Below are positions 23,132 through 32,857 of a DNA stretch of 64,000 nt, piece after piece. The notes beneath the pieces are model-generated. The model saw only the letters and a list, made by a program, of their open reading frames with translations, did no database searches and was not told the DNA's origin. The DNA comes from Chitinophagales bacterium (lineage in GTDB: Bacteria > Bacteroidota > Bacteroidia > Chitinophagales > Chitinophagaceae): assembly GCA_017303415.1 (NCBI GenBank), contig JAFLBJ010000001.1:1302001-1366000 (forward strand), given 5' to 3'. The position numbers and the translations under genes were made by a program. The stretch's first letter is position 1. Each line of letters opens with the position of its first letter.

Positions 23132-26100
23132 CTAGCGAATAAGTACAACCGTCCCTTTGCGCAGCATTCGCTGTCCCAGGTAATCGATACCTTCTGCTAC
23201 CCAAACAAAGGTACCGGTAGGAGGTATCTGCCCATTGATCTTTCCATCCCATCCGATCCGGTGATCCTGGGTTTGAAATACCAATTGCCCCCATCGGTTA
23301 TAAACCCTGAAATAGAGGAATTGCTGAACGCCTGCCGGGAGAGCACGCAGGATATCATTCTTGCCATCGCCATTCGGGGTGAAGGCACTCGGAACATAGA
23401 TCTCAGGCCCTTTGAATGCCCTTATTTTGACGGTATCAGTATCGGTACAACCAGCAGCATTGGTCACCCGGAGGGAATAGATGATATCCTGGGTGATCGT
23501 TGCCAACGGCTCTGCGAGGGTAGGATCAGAAAGGCCCGTGGCAGGTGTCCATAGAAATTGATCACCCGGATCGCTACCTCGTCCTCTTAATTGTATGGTC
23601 TGGCCAATGGCCGCAATGGTATCCGGTCCGGCACTGACAGTAAGAGGTGGGAGAACGGTGATCGTTACAGAGTCAGGACGCACTGAACGGCATCCGAGTT
23701 CATTCACCGCCTGAAGCCAATAAGTAGTGGTTTGGGCGGGCTTTACCAGTTGGGTAGGTTGTGCGGGGTTTGCAAACAGATATTCAGGTTGCCAGGTCAA
23801 CAAACCATTACCTGTACCACTGATGGTTGTTTCTCCTTCGTTACAGATCACCTGGTCGGGACCGGCTTGTGTCACTGGTGCCCGTATAAATGTGATGGTC
23901 AACGCATCCTGTATCTGGCAAAGTCCGCTTTCTGCCGTGAGGGTATAAGTAGTTGTACTCAACGGAGAGGCGGAAGGATTTAAAATAAACGGGTTGTCTA
24001 ATCCTGTTGGCGGATCCCATTGAAAACTGGTGGCATTGGTAACTGCGCGCATGCGAACGGATGTGCCTTCACAAACCAATGTGTCAGCCCCCGGATCAAG
24101 AAATAAATTATTAATAAGTGGGACAGTAACGTTCAACGAATTTCTACAACCCCGGTTATCCTCTACCGTTATATTATGTTGTCCTGCCACAGCGGGAAAC
24201 AGGGAAGAACTTTGGGGTGTGCCTCCATCGATAGTATAACTGAATTGTCCGGTTCCGCCGGAGGCGCTGAGTAAGATCGTTCCGTCAGCTTGACCACGAC
24301 AGGAATCAGGTGTTATCGCTGCATTTACTACCAGCGGTGGATCTGTTGGAATGGTGATGGCCAAACTGGATATACAATTCAAAGCATCTCGGACATAAGC
24401 AGTCTGCGCGCCACCGGTAATGGTAAAAATGGAACTGGCAATAAAGTTTACTCCATCAATTGAATAAAGATAAGGAGCCTGCCCACCACTTCCACTGATT
24501 TTGATCTCCCCATCTTCTCCAAGACAGGAAGCCGATCGATTAATATCTGCGGTAATTTGCAACGCGGGTAATTGCACAAGCGTGATGTCTTTTTGTGCAA
24601 TACATCCTGTGGCATCACGTACATCAATGATATAATGTCCGGGAGCAAGTCCGGTAAATTGATTACCTGGTGAAAAGGGCGATCCGTTTATGGAGAATTC
24701 CGGGTTGACCCAGGCACTGCTGGCGAGTACCGTGATGGTTCCGCTGTTTGGTATACAACCGATATCTGTTTTAGCAAGGGAGAGGGAAGCAGCACTTTTT
24801 ATATCTACAAATACAGAACCCTGGGCACGACAACCGGGTGAGAATTCTCCGGTAACTGTATAGGTGATGGTATCCAGTGGTGTACAAAGGGGGTTTGAAA
24901 TGGTGAACCCACTGAGATAATCGCGCGGTGACCAATTAAAATTGGATAACCCGGGTTGATTGGCGGTTAATTGAATGGAATTGCCTTCACAAACTACCGG
25001 GTTGGGTGGGTTGATGGTCAGTTCCAGAAATTCACGGATATCGATCTCAATACTGTCTGTGTCGAAACCATTGCCACAGATCATCGGGGCTACTTTGATC
25101 ACAAGTTTCTCTATTCCTTCCGGGAGGTTATCCTGAATGGCTGATAAGGGAAGACTGATGATCGAATCATTGGCCGCAAAGGTTTGAAATTCCCATAATG
25201 GCGGATTCACATCCATTTCCGGATCAGCAGTGCTACCAAAAAAACTCAGGCGAACCGCTGTGGGAGCAGGTACTTTGGAGGAATACAGGATCTTAAGCAG
25301 TGAGCCATTATCACAACCTTCCACGAGATAGGGTCTGTTGTTGGCGTCGCGGTTCCCATTGTATTCAAATCGGGCAAAGGTTGAGTTAAAACTATTCGCC
25401 TGAATAAAGACACCCGAATCCATGATATCGTCTGAAAGATCAGCAATGGCGAGTTTGAGGTGATAGGTGACGCAAGGCGTGACCTTTATACCGGCATTCA
25501 AGGTGACGGTCATACCATTGTACGTAATGTTCGCATTGCTATTGTCAACATATAGATTTCGGAATGGTGAACCCGGTCCAAGCATTTGGCAGAAACTTAA
25601 TTGTCCACTGGGGCCAGGTGTTCCATTATTGATACTATTAATTGCTACCGGAACCTGGGTACCGGGCACGAGGGCCAGATTTTGTCCACGGGGAAAACCC
25701 GGACCGGTGATCACAAATGCAAACAGATCACTAAAAGGAGTGCAGTTATAATCCGGGTATTCTTCAGAAGCAAAAACGAATTTGAAACTGACCGAATCAC
25801 CTGCCGGGATAAAATCAAATTCCAGTACACAGGCATCGTTGGTTTCGGCTACATTGTTGATCAGGTCTTCGAGCATCGCATCGCCGGCTAATCCTAATCC
25901 ATTCGAAGCGATCTGGTTGGAGAATCCGTCGGCTCCTGTCTGCAAACCTTGCGATCGGGCTACGCCATTGGTGAGAATGATTCCACTATCCAGCGCCAGG
26001 TTATTATTGCTGTTTTGAAAACTACCTGCTGAAAATTTTCCTCCGGTGAATTGCGCATTAAATACCTGTACGCCATATCCGGTCATGATCCGGGCCAGCG

Positions 26101-26206
26101 AAATGGGGTCTGTATTGGGGTTTACGGTTAGCTGCGCCGCCAGGGGTTGAAACAAACATAATCCCAGGGCAAAAAACAGGAGCGTTTTAAGGAGACGGGC
26201 AGTCAA
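23132..26206 (-). CDS. Secreted T9SS type B cargo protein with choice-of-anchor L domain
   Basis: 1024 residues. The signal peptide ends PLAAQ. A choice-of-anchor L-type domain (about 25-280) has VFASEEYPDY and the calcium-like acidic patches. Tandem immunoglobulin-like/SprB-type repeats follow, with recurring TPDSCRGQADGTI and CQIQDALTI patterns. The C-terminal 85 residues (VPSAFTPNGDGKND...RVYNRWGQLVF) form the gliding-associated CTD (T9SS type B sorting signal). It is exported by the Sec and type IX systems to the surface or medium; adhesion is a likely role but not proved. It is separate from the gldJ/porU locus in transcription. Confidence 0.9.
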   Translation of the reverse strand: MTARLLKTLLFFALGLCLFQPLAAQLTVNPNTDPISLARIMTGYGVQVFNAQFTGGKFSAGSFQNSNNNLALDSGIILTNGVARSQGLQTGADGFSNQIASNGLGLAGDAMLEDLINNVAETNDACVLEFDFIPAGDSVSFKFVFASEEYPDYNCTPFSDLFAFVITGPGFPRGQNLALVPGTQVPVAINSINNGTPGPSGQLSFCQMLGPGSPFRNLYVDNSNANITYNGMTVTLNAGIKVTPCVTYHLKLAIADLSDDIMDSGVFIQANSFNSTFARFEYNGNRDANNRPYLVEGCDNGSLLKILYSSKVPAPTAVRLSFFGSTADPEMDVNPPLWEFQTFAANDSIISLPLSAIQDNLPEGIEKLVIKVAPMICGNGFDTDSIEIDIREFLELTINPPNPVVCEGNSIQLTANQPGLSNFNWSPRDYLSGFTISNPLCTPLDTITYTVTGEFSPGCRAQGSVFVDIKSAASLSLAKTDIGCIPNSGTITVLASSAWVNPEFSINGSPFSPGNQFTGLAPGHYIIDVRDATGCIAQKDITLVQLPALQITADINRSASCLGEDGEIKISGSGGQAPYLYSIDGVNFIASSIFTITGGAQTAYVRDALNCISSLAITIPTDPPLVVNAAITPDSCRGQADGTILLSASGGTGQFSYTIDGGTPQSSSLFPAVAGQHNITVEDNRGCRNSLNVTVPLINNLFLDPGADTLVCEGTSVRMRAVTNATSFQWDPPTGLDNPFILNPSASPLSTTTYTLTAESGLCQIQDALTITFIRAPVTQAGPDQVICNEGETTISGTGNGLLTWQPEYLFANPAQPTQLVKPAQTTTYWLQAVNELGCRSVRPDSVTITVLPPLTVSAGPDTIAAIGQTIQLRGRGSDPGDQFLWTPATGLSDPTLAEPLATITQDIIYSLRVTNAAGCTDTDTVKIRAFKGPEIYVPSAFTPNGDGKNDILRALPAGVQQFLYFRVYNRWGQLVFQTQDHRIGWDGKINGQIPPTGTFVWVAEGIDYLGQRMLRKGTVVLIR

Positions 26207-26277
26207 AAGGTGTTTTTCGTTTTTGGAGCTTTAAAGGTATTGAATATTTCTTACCGTAATAGCAGCAAAAATCCTAT

Positions 26278-27555
26278 TCAGATCGCCTCTTCCATTCTCA
26301 TGGACCGGCTGCCCTTCACCAGTAAATGAGCATCTTCCACCGGATTTTCCTTTAACCATTCCCCGACTTCTTTCGCATTTGCAAATTGGAGATAGGGGTG
26401 AGGCAGTTTGGCAAAATCACCACCCACTAAGACCACGTTCTCCCATGCATACTTTTTTATCAGGTCAATGATGGCCTGGTGTTCCTGCAGACTTTCATCA
26501 CCTAATTCTGCCATGGCGCCCAGTAGTAGAATCTTTTTGCCGGTGTAGGAACGGGCAAAATTCTCTATAGCCAGTTTCATGCTACTCGGGTTGGCATTGT
26601 ATGCATCCAGGATGATCGAATTAGAACCTTTTTTCACCAATTGTGATCGGCTATTGGATGGGGTATAATTTTCAATGGCCTGTTTTATCTTTTCATCAGC
26701 AACCTGAAAATATTTTCCCACTGCAACCGCGGCCAGAATATTTGGAAGGTTATAATCACCTACCAATTGTGTTTGAATCAGTCCCGTATTTGCCCCCTTG
26801 GTAATCAACACTTCGGCAAAGGGTTCACTCTTCACAATTTCACCAGTCAGGTCACCTTGGTGAGTGCCATAGTGAAACACTTCTTTTATTCCCTGGCTCA
26901 TCGTGTGCAGATAATCATAATCTTCCATGATAAACGCTGTACCATCATGGGCGCGTAAATGGTCAAAGAGTTCGCCTTTACCTTTTCGCACACCTTCCAC
27001 ACCTCCAAAACCCTCAAGGTGGGCCTTGCCGCAATTTGTGATCAACCCATGAGTGGGCAAAGCATAGGTGCAATAGCCGGCAATTTCTTTTTGGTGATTG
27101 GCGCCCATTTCAATGATAACCATCTCGGCATTGGTACGAACCTTCAGCAGCGTGAGTGGTACACCGATATGATTATTCAGGTTGCCTTCGGTTGTATAGG
27201 TTTTGAAGGTGGTGGAAAGAACGGCATGGATCAATTCCTTGGTCGTTGTCTTACCATTGCTGCCAGTAATGGCCAAAAATGGAATGGTTGGAAATTGAAG
27301 GCGGTGATGCCTGGCCAGTTCTTGTAACGTCGTCAATACATCCTGCACAAGGACCGTCCTGCCCGGGATCTCAAATTCTTTTTCATCGATCACGGCATAG
27401 GCCGCGCCGCTATCAATTGCCAGTTTGGCAAAAGCATTGCCATTGAAACTGGGTCCTTTTAATGCAAAGAAGATATCACCCGGTTGAAGTTTGCGGGTAT
27501 CGGTTTGCACGGAGGGGTGTGCGAGAAAAAGTTGATACAATTCCGGAATGGTCAT
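26278..27555 (-). CDS. murF: UDP-N-acetylmuramoyl-tripeptide--D-alanyl-D-alanine ligase
   Basis: 425 residues. Mur ligase with ATP motif ITGSNGKTTTKE, VIIEMGANHQKEI, and a C-terminal domain containing DAYNANPSSM and LGAMAELGDES. It adds D-Ala-D-Ala to the UDP-MurNAc-tripeptide in the cytoplasm, the last soluble step of the peptidoglycan precursor. The start at MTIPELYQL excludes the upstream extension, which crosses the gldJ terminator. It is an isolated mur gene here, downstream of gldJ, with a terminator between them. Confidence 0.95.
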   Translation of the reverse strand: MTIPELYQLFLAHPSVQTDTRKLQPGDIFFALKGPSFNGNAFAKLAIDSGAAYAVIDEKEFEIPGRTVLVQDVLTTLQELARHHRLQFPTIPFLAITGSNGKTTTKELIHAVLSTTFKTYTTEGNLNNHIGVPLTLLKVRTNAEMVIIEMGANHQKEIAGYCTYALPTHGLITNCGKAHLEGFGGVEGVRKGKGELFDHLRAHDGTAFIMEDYDYLHTMSQGIKEVFHYGTHQGDLTGEIVKSEPFAEVLITKGANTGLIQTQLVGDYNLPNILAAVAVGKYFQVADEKIKQAIENYTPSNSRSQLVKKGSNSIILDAYNANPSSMKLAIENFARSYTGKKILLLGAMAELGDESLQEHQAIIDLIKKYAWENVVLVGGDFAKLPHPYLQFANAKEVGEWLKENPVEDAHLLVKGSRSMRMEEAI

Positions 27556-27572
27556 GGTACAAAGTAAAGTAT

Positions 27573-27602
27573 AAAAAAAGCCCCGGAAAAATCCGGGGCT
27601 TC
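27573..27602 (-). terminator. Intrinsic terminator of gldJ
   Basis: On the minus strand AGCCCCGGA pairs with TCCGGGGCT around a short loop and is followed by TTTTTTTA. It lies 25 bases after the gldJ stop and ahead of the murF start. Confidence 0.9.
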
Positions 27603-27626
27603 GTTTATCATTGACGTGAAAGCTTA

Positions 27627-29192
27627 TTAGCGTTTTTGTTTGCGGCTTTTCCACCACTGTCCGGTCTTGCGACCATTTCCTTCGGTGCTACCCATGCGGT
27701 CCATGGCGCAACGGAAACCTACAGTAGAGCTGGCTTGATCTTCTTCCATGAAGCGACGGGCGCCGGGGCTCAGCCAGTAGGCCATGTCATTCCAGCTACC
27801 ACCTTTGAACACTCTTGATTTATCGCTGATCAGGGTTGTTTGACCATAACCATAAGATGCTTGTGAGAGGGAGTCACCATCCAGGAAGTTGATCACATTA
27901 CCACGCTGGTAGTTACGGCGGCTACGGCTCTCGGCATCGGTTACAAATGATTTCTTCACACGACCCAGGCTATCCAGTTCATACCGGGTAGTAGGATCAG
28001 ACGAAGTAGAATCGGCGATATAGAGTTTATCAAATTTGTTACCACGGAAGGAGGCTACATCATCATAGTCCCAGGTTACAGGACGATAAACGTCCATTAC
28101 CCACTCGCTCACGTTACCGGCCATGTTATACAGGCCAAAATTATTCGGGAAGAAGGCTTTGACCGGGGCGGTATAGATGGCATCGTCGTTCAGACCACCA
28201 GCTACACCAGCGTAGTCACCATTTCCTCTTTTGAAGTTGGCGAGGAAAGCACCTTGCCAGGAACCACGGCGTGTATCACGCAATCCGTTTACATTTTGGC
28301 TCCAGGGGTAAATTTGTTTGTTCATGATCAACTCCTCACCACGCTTTCCTTCTTTCGGGCTGGGGCGGGGGTTCTGGCCAACATATCCGTAGGCTGCATA
28401 TTCCCACTCTGCCTCGAAGGGCAGGCGATAGTCGGGGAGAAGAATACCATCTTCAAAACTCACCGTAGTACGGGGTGTACCCATGGGAGACTGAAGTTTA
28501 TCTTTTTTCGCCACCTTACCCGGCTGTACGTTGGTGTACAATCCAAGCAGGTAGGATTTGGTCGTAAAGTTATCCTGACCTTGTTGGGCCTGGATGGTCT
28601 GGCTGTTGAGGTAGCCCTTGTTCATCAGGACACCTTCATTCACCCGGTCACTACGCCAGAGACAGAAATCATAGGCTTGTCTCCAGGTTACACCCACTAC
28701 AGGGTATTCATTAAAGGAGGGGTGACGGAAATAATATTCCACCAGGGGTTCATTATAGCTCAACTCCGAGCGCCATACCAGGGTATCCGGCAGGGCAGCA
28801 TCCACGATCTGCTGGTAAGCAGGATCAGCCTGGGGGTCGAACACGCGGTTCAACCAATGGATGTACTCGCGGTAGTGTACGTTGGCTACTTCGGTGCGGT
28901 CGATGTAGAAGGAGGTCACGGTTACACGACGGGGTACGTTGTTGTAATCGGACATCACATCTTCCTCGGTTTGTCCCATGGTGAAGGTTCCACCAGGCAC
29001 GAATACGAGGCCGGGCCCTAATCCCTGTTCACGGGATTTTGCGACCTGGTAACCACCCATTTTCTTGTCATTGTAGTTCCAGCCTGTTACTTCCGACTTT
29101 TCGTACTTCTTTTTTCCAAAAAGTCCCTTTCCCTTACAGGAAACCAGCAAAACGGCTGAGGATAATAGGATTAATAAGCTTTTCACTTTCAT
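27627..29192 (-). CDS. gldJ: Gliding motility / type IX secretion lipoprotein GldJ
   Basis: 521 residues. The lipoprotein signal ends LLVSC. The body is a formylglycine-generating-enzyme-like (SUMF1) fold with FVPGGTFTMGQTE, YPVVGVTWRQAYDFCLWRS, LPFEAEWEYAAYG, NMAGNVSEWVMDVY and the final FKGGSWNDMAYWLSPGARRF. This fold is shared by GldK and GldJ; the length, tail and place next to porU fit GldJ, which stabilises other Gld/T9SS proteins at the outer membrane. It is divergent from porU across a 159-base control region containing two inverted repeats, and ends at a strong terminator. Confidence 0.93.
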   Translation of the reverse strand: MKVKSLLILLSSAVLLVSCKGKGLFGKKKYEKSEVTGWNYNDKKMGGYQVAKSREQGLGPGLVFVPGGTFTMGQTEEDVMSDYNNVPRRVTVTSFYIDRTEVANVHYREYIHWLNRVFDPQADPAYQQIVDAALPDTLVWRSELSYNEPLVEYYFRHPSFNEYPVVGVTWRQAYDFCLWRSDRVNEGVLMNKGYLNSQTIQAQQGQDNFTTKSYLLGLYTNVQPGKVAKKDKLQSPMGTPRTTVSFEDGILLPDYRLPFEAEWEYAAYGYVGQNPRPSPKEGKRGEELIMNKQIYPWSQNVNGLRDTRRGSWQGAFLANFKRGNGDYAGVAGGLNDDAIYTAPVKAFFPNNFGLYNMAGNVSEWVMDVYRPVTWDYDDVASFRGNKFDKLYIADSTSSDPTTRYELDSLGRVKKSFVTDAESRSRRNYQRGNVINFLDGDSLSQASYGYGQTTLISDKSRVFKGGSWNDMAYWLSPGARRFMEEDQASSTVGFRCAMDRMGSTEGNGRKTGQWWKSRKQKR

Positions 29193-29213
29193 GTGATCAA
29201 TATTTGTTTTTCA

Positions 29214-29278
29214 CCAAAACCCAGGTTTTGGAACAGATTTAACGGCCAGCGAGACTAAAATATTGTATTACAATACAA
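29214..29278. promoter_or_regulatory. gldJ/porU divergent control region with two inverted repeats
   Basis: CCAAAACC-CA-GGTTTTGG (29214-29231) and TTGTATT-AC-AATACAA (29263-29278). On the minus strand a -7-like TAAATCTG ends at 29234, 36.5 bases from the centre of the second palindrome. The first repeat would then lie at the very 5' end of the gldJ mRNA. The porU side shows TACTTTCG at 29311-29318. Confidence 0.45.
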
Positions 29279-29351
29279 ATATTATGCTGGACAGGGTTTG
29301 CGAATTTAGCTACTTTCGATAAACGAGAAAAAGCAGAATTACTTTTTTTGT

Positions 29352-32300
29352 ATGTGGATTATACCCTCCCCGAAATCCCGCTTATTGATAGCTATGGTCT
29401 TGATCCTGACCAGTTTCGCCGCCAGGGGCCAGCGCACCTATCGGGACCACTCTCTGCTTTCCACCGGTAACTGGTACCGGATCGCGGTCACCAATGCCGG
29501 GGTATACCGGATGGACCCCGCTTTTCTGAACTCCCTGGGGCTTCCTGCCAATCTGGCCTCAGGCTCCCTGCGCTTGTATGGGTATGGCGGGGGAATGCTC
29601 CCGGAATCCAACGCGGTTATTCCCCCCGATGACCTGGTAGAAAATGCGATTCTGGTGGAGGATGGGGGAGATGGAGTCATCAACGGAAATGACCAGGTAC
29701 TTTTTTACAGCCCGGGCCCTGACGCCTGGCGACCTGACCCGGTGATCAATGCCTTCCGGCATCAAAAAAACCTTTATTCAGACACCGTATATTATTTTCT
29801 GACGGTCGGAGGAACCGGAGCCAGGATACCTTTAACCAATGCTACCGGATCGCCGAGTGTTATTACCAACGAATACCTCTATCGGTATGTCCATGAATTG
29901 GATACGGTGAACCTGCTTTCCAGTGGTAAGGAATGGTATGGTGAAGAGTTCACCGATGCTCCCGGCAAAACCCTTACCCGATCCTTCTCTATACCTGGTA
30001 GCTTTTTACCTGGCAATCCGGTCACGGTCCGGAGCCGGCTCATCGCCCGAAGTATTGGTACGGCCGGGCGTTTTGATCTGAAACTTAATGATCCGATCAT
30101 CGCTCAGATCACGATTCCTGCAACAAGTTCCGGAGCCTATGACCTTTTTGCCCGGGAGGAGGAATCGGTGATCACCACCACGGCCCCAACCACCGCGCTC
30201 ACGCTAAGCTATTCATATGTGCCCGGTAGTTTTAATTCCCAGGGCTGGCTGAATTGGTTTGAAATTTTTCATCGCAAGCCACTCAATCTGACAGGTAGTA
30301 CACAATTGGATTTCCGCGACCCCGGTCTGGTGGGGCAATCACTGGTAGAATTTGTTTTACCCGGGGCGAATGCCTCTGTTCAGGTATGGGAGGTGACAAA
30401 TCCATTATCGCCCATACGAAAGATGGGAACTTTAAGCGGAAATGAATTTCGGTTTCGCGATGAGGCCCCAGACCTGAGAGAGTACATTGCCTTCCAGGGA
30501 TATTTAACACCCATTGCCCAGGGCCGTATCGCCAACCAGGATATTCATGGGCTTGCAGTTCCTGATTATATTCTTGTTACACCCCCCTTTCTCTTAACCC
30601 AGGCTAACCGCCTTGCTCAGTATCACCGGCAAAGAAACCAGTTGGAAGTGGCGGTATTGACCACCACCGAGATCTATCAGGAATTTTCCTCCGGACAGCC
30701 TGATCCATCCGCCATTCGCAATTGCCTGAAGATGTTTTACGACAGGGCCAGGACAGCCGGTGGATCCACACCACGTTTTCTGGCACTCTTTGGCGATGCT
30801 TCATTTGATTACAAAAACAGGCTGCAGGGAAATACCAATCTTGTACCGGGTTATCAGCACAGCGCCTCCCTGGATCCACTCAGCACTTATACCAGTGATG
30901 ATTTTTTTGGTTACCTCGATGATCAGGAAGATATCAATTCGCAGGCGATCATCAACCTGCTGGATATTGGAATCGGGCGTATCCCGGCCAATCAGTTATC
31001 ACAGGCTTCAGCCTATGTGGATAAGGTCATAGCCTATCATGACCGGGCAAGTCTTGGCCCGTGGCGAAACAAAATGACTTTTATTGCAGATGACGAAGAC
31101 CAGAACCTCCATATCGAAGATGCCGAGATCATCACAGCCACTGCCGCCCAGGCAAATCCATTATTGGATGCCGAAAAAATTTACCTGGATGCCTTTACGC
31201 AGGAAACGGTTTCAGGAGCAGAAAGATACCCCGTGGTGAATGACCTCGTCAGAAACCGGGTCATCAATGGCACATTGATCTGGAACTACAGTGGGCATGG
31301 TAGTTTTCGCCGTTTGGCAGAGGAGGTGGTACTGGACCAGGATCAGGTAAATTCCTGGAACAATCCCAATCGACTGCCTTTGTTCATCACCGCTACCTGT
31401 GATTTCGCTCCATTTGATAATCCAATCGCGCCGTCCATTGGGGAAGACCTGTTGTTACGTGAAAAAACCGGTGCCATTGCGTTGATGACCACTACACGGT
31501 TGGTCTTTGCCTTTAGTAACCGGGTGATGAACAATAATTACCTCGCCATTGCCCTGGCTCCAAAATCAGACGGCAGCTATCGAAGTCTTGGCGAAGCGGT
31601 TAAAGAGGCCAAGAATTTCACCTATCAAAATTCCACGGATATCGTCAATAACCGGAAGTTTACCCTGCTTGGAGATCCGGCCCTTACCCTTGGATTTCCT
31701 GCTTTGTCGATTCGGGCGGAACGGATCAATGGGGTTCCGGTAGGACAGTCAGATACCCTGAGTGCCATGGAAAAAGTGAAGATCGAAGGGGTGGTGACCG
31801 ATCCACAGGGCAATATCCAAACCGGTTTTCAGGGGAATGCGTATACAACGGTTTTTGATAAGGAAAGAACCACCAGTACCCTGGGGAATGATCCCGGCAG
31901 CCCGGTCAGGGATTTTCAGGTGAGGGATATTGTCATTTTTCGGGGGCGGTCAACAGTCAGGAATGGCCGGTTTGAGCTGGAATTCAAGGTTCCCCGTGAT
32001 CTTAACCCGGCATTTGGGAATGGGAAAATGAGTTTTTATGCGGAAGATGGAGCTCGGGAGGCCGGCGGATATTTCACCCAGTTTGTATCCGGAGGAAACA
32101 CCGGAATCGTGGATAACGACAATGAAGGCCCCGGAATACGTGCCTGGTTGAATGATGAAAAATTCGTGAATGGGGGTATTTCCAATGCAAGGCCGGTGCT
32201 GGTTCTCCGGTTCAATGATTCCTCCGGGATCAATACCATACAATCCGGGATTGGGCACGATATTGTGGTGACCGTTGATGATGATAATGATAACTACTTC

Positions 32301-32777
32301 ATTTTAAATGACTTTTACGAAGCAGACCCGGATAATTACAAAGCGGGGAGCCTTCGTTTTCAGCTACCGGTCTTTGAACCTGGCCCCCATCGTTTAAGGA
32401 TCAAGGCCTGGGATGTAATGAACAATTCATCCGAGATCGAGCTGGCCTTTGAGGTTGTTGATGATGAAGCGTTGATTATCAATCGAGTACTGAATTATCC
32501 CAATCCCTTTACCACACACACGAATTTTTGGTTTGAGCATAACCGACCGGGTGAGGACTTAAGGGTTGATATTCAAATATTTACTATCTCCGGAAAAATA
32601 ATAAAGCGTATTTCCCAGACAATAAACACCCCCGGAAATCGTTCAAGTGAAGTCGAATGGGACGGTCGCGATGATTTTGGTGCCAGGATCGGCCGGGGAG
32701 TATACCTATACAAACTCCGGGTCTCCACTTCACAATTGAAATCGAATACCATTATCGAGAAACTTGTAGTTTTTTGA
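29352..32777 (+). CDS. porU: T9SS sortase PorU (type A CTD peptidase)
   Basis: 1141 residues. A signal peptide ends FAARGQ. The central C25 gingipain-like peptidase domain includes ILVTPPFLL, FLALFGDASFDYKN, YSGHGS with His649 and FITATCDFAPFDNP with Cys683, the likely catalytic pair. The C-terminal region has FlgD-like and CTD-like strands ending KSNTIIEKLVVF. PorU cleaves the C-terminal signals of type IX cargo at the outer surface and joins them to A-LPS or another anchor. It is followed 80 bases downstream by porV, its known partner. Confidence 0.95.
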   Translation: MWIIPSPKSRLLIAMVLILTSFAARGQRTYRDHSLLSTGNWYRIAVTNAGVYRMDPAFLNSLGLPANLASGSLRLYGYGGGMLPESNAVIPPDDLVENAILVEDGGDGVINGNDQVLFYSPGPDAWRPDPVINAFRHQKNLYSDTVYYFLTVGGTGARIPLTNATGSPSVITNEYLYRYVHELDTVNLLSSGKEWYGEEFTDAPGKTLTRSFSIPGSFLPGNPVTVRSRLIARSIGTAGRFDLKLNDPIIAQITIPATSSGAYDLFAREEESVITTTAPTTALTLSYSYVPGSFNSQGWLNWFEIFHRKPLNLTGSTQLDFRDPGLVGQSLVEFVLPGANASVQVWEVTNPLSPIRKMGTLSGNEFRFRDEAPDLREYIAFQGYLTPIAQGRIANQDIHGLAVPDYILVTPPFLLTQANRLAQYHRQRNQLEVAVLTTTEIYQEFSSGQPDPSAIRNCLKMFYDRARTAGGSTPRFLALFGDASFDYKNRLQGNTNLVPGYQHSASLDPLSTYTSDDFFGYLDDQEDINSQAIINLLDIGIGRIPANQLSQASAYVDKVIAYHDRASLGPWRNKMTFIADDEDQNLHIEDAEIITATAAQANPLLDAEKIYLDAFTQETVSGAERYPVVNDLVRNRVINGTLIWNYSGHGSFRRLAEEVVLDQDQVNSWNNPNRLPLFITATCDFAPFDNPIAPSIGEDLLLREKTGAIALMTTTRLVFAFSNRVMNNNYLAIALAPKSDGSYRSLGEAVKEAKNFTYQNSTDIVNNRKFTLLGDPALTLGFPALSIRAERINGVPVGQSDTLSAMEKVKIEGVVTDPQGNIQTGFQGNAYTTVFDKERTTSTLGNDPGSPVRDFQVRDIVIFRGRSTVRNGRFELEFKVPRDLNPAFGNGKMSFYAEDGAREAGGYFTQFVSGGNTGIVDNDNEGPGIRAWLNDEKFVNGGISNARPVLVLRFNDSSGINTIQSGIGHDIVVTVDDDNDNYFILNDFYEADPDNYKAGSLRFQLPVFEPGPHRLRIKAWDVMNNSSEIELAFEVVDDEALIINRVLNYPNPFTTHTNFWFEHNRPGEDLRVDIQIFTISGKIIKRISQTINTPGNRSSEVEWDGRDDFGARIGRGVYLYKLRVSTSQLKSNTIIEKLVVF

Positions 32778-32790
32778 TTGTCAGAAGAAA

Positions 32791-32834
32791 AAATTTCATT
32801 TTAGAACTGAAATTTTCATTTTACCATATATTTA
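32791..32834 (+). promoter_or_regulatory. porV upstream direct repeats and candidate -7 element
   Basis: AAATTTCATTTTA (32791-32803) and AAATTTTCATTTTA (32810-32823), 20 bases apart, precede TATATTTA (32827-32834), which resembles TAnnTTTG. This may be a separate strong promoter for porV. Confidence 0.35.
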
Positions 32835-32857
32835 CACACCAATAATTTAAACTCTTA

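Noticed and set aside
28254-29021. Plus-strand open frame of 255 codons
   Set aside because: It is antisense to gldJ, whose domain motifs cover the same bases.
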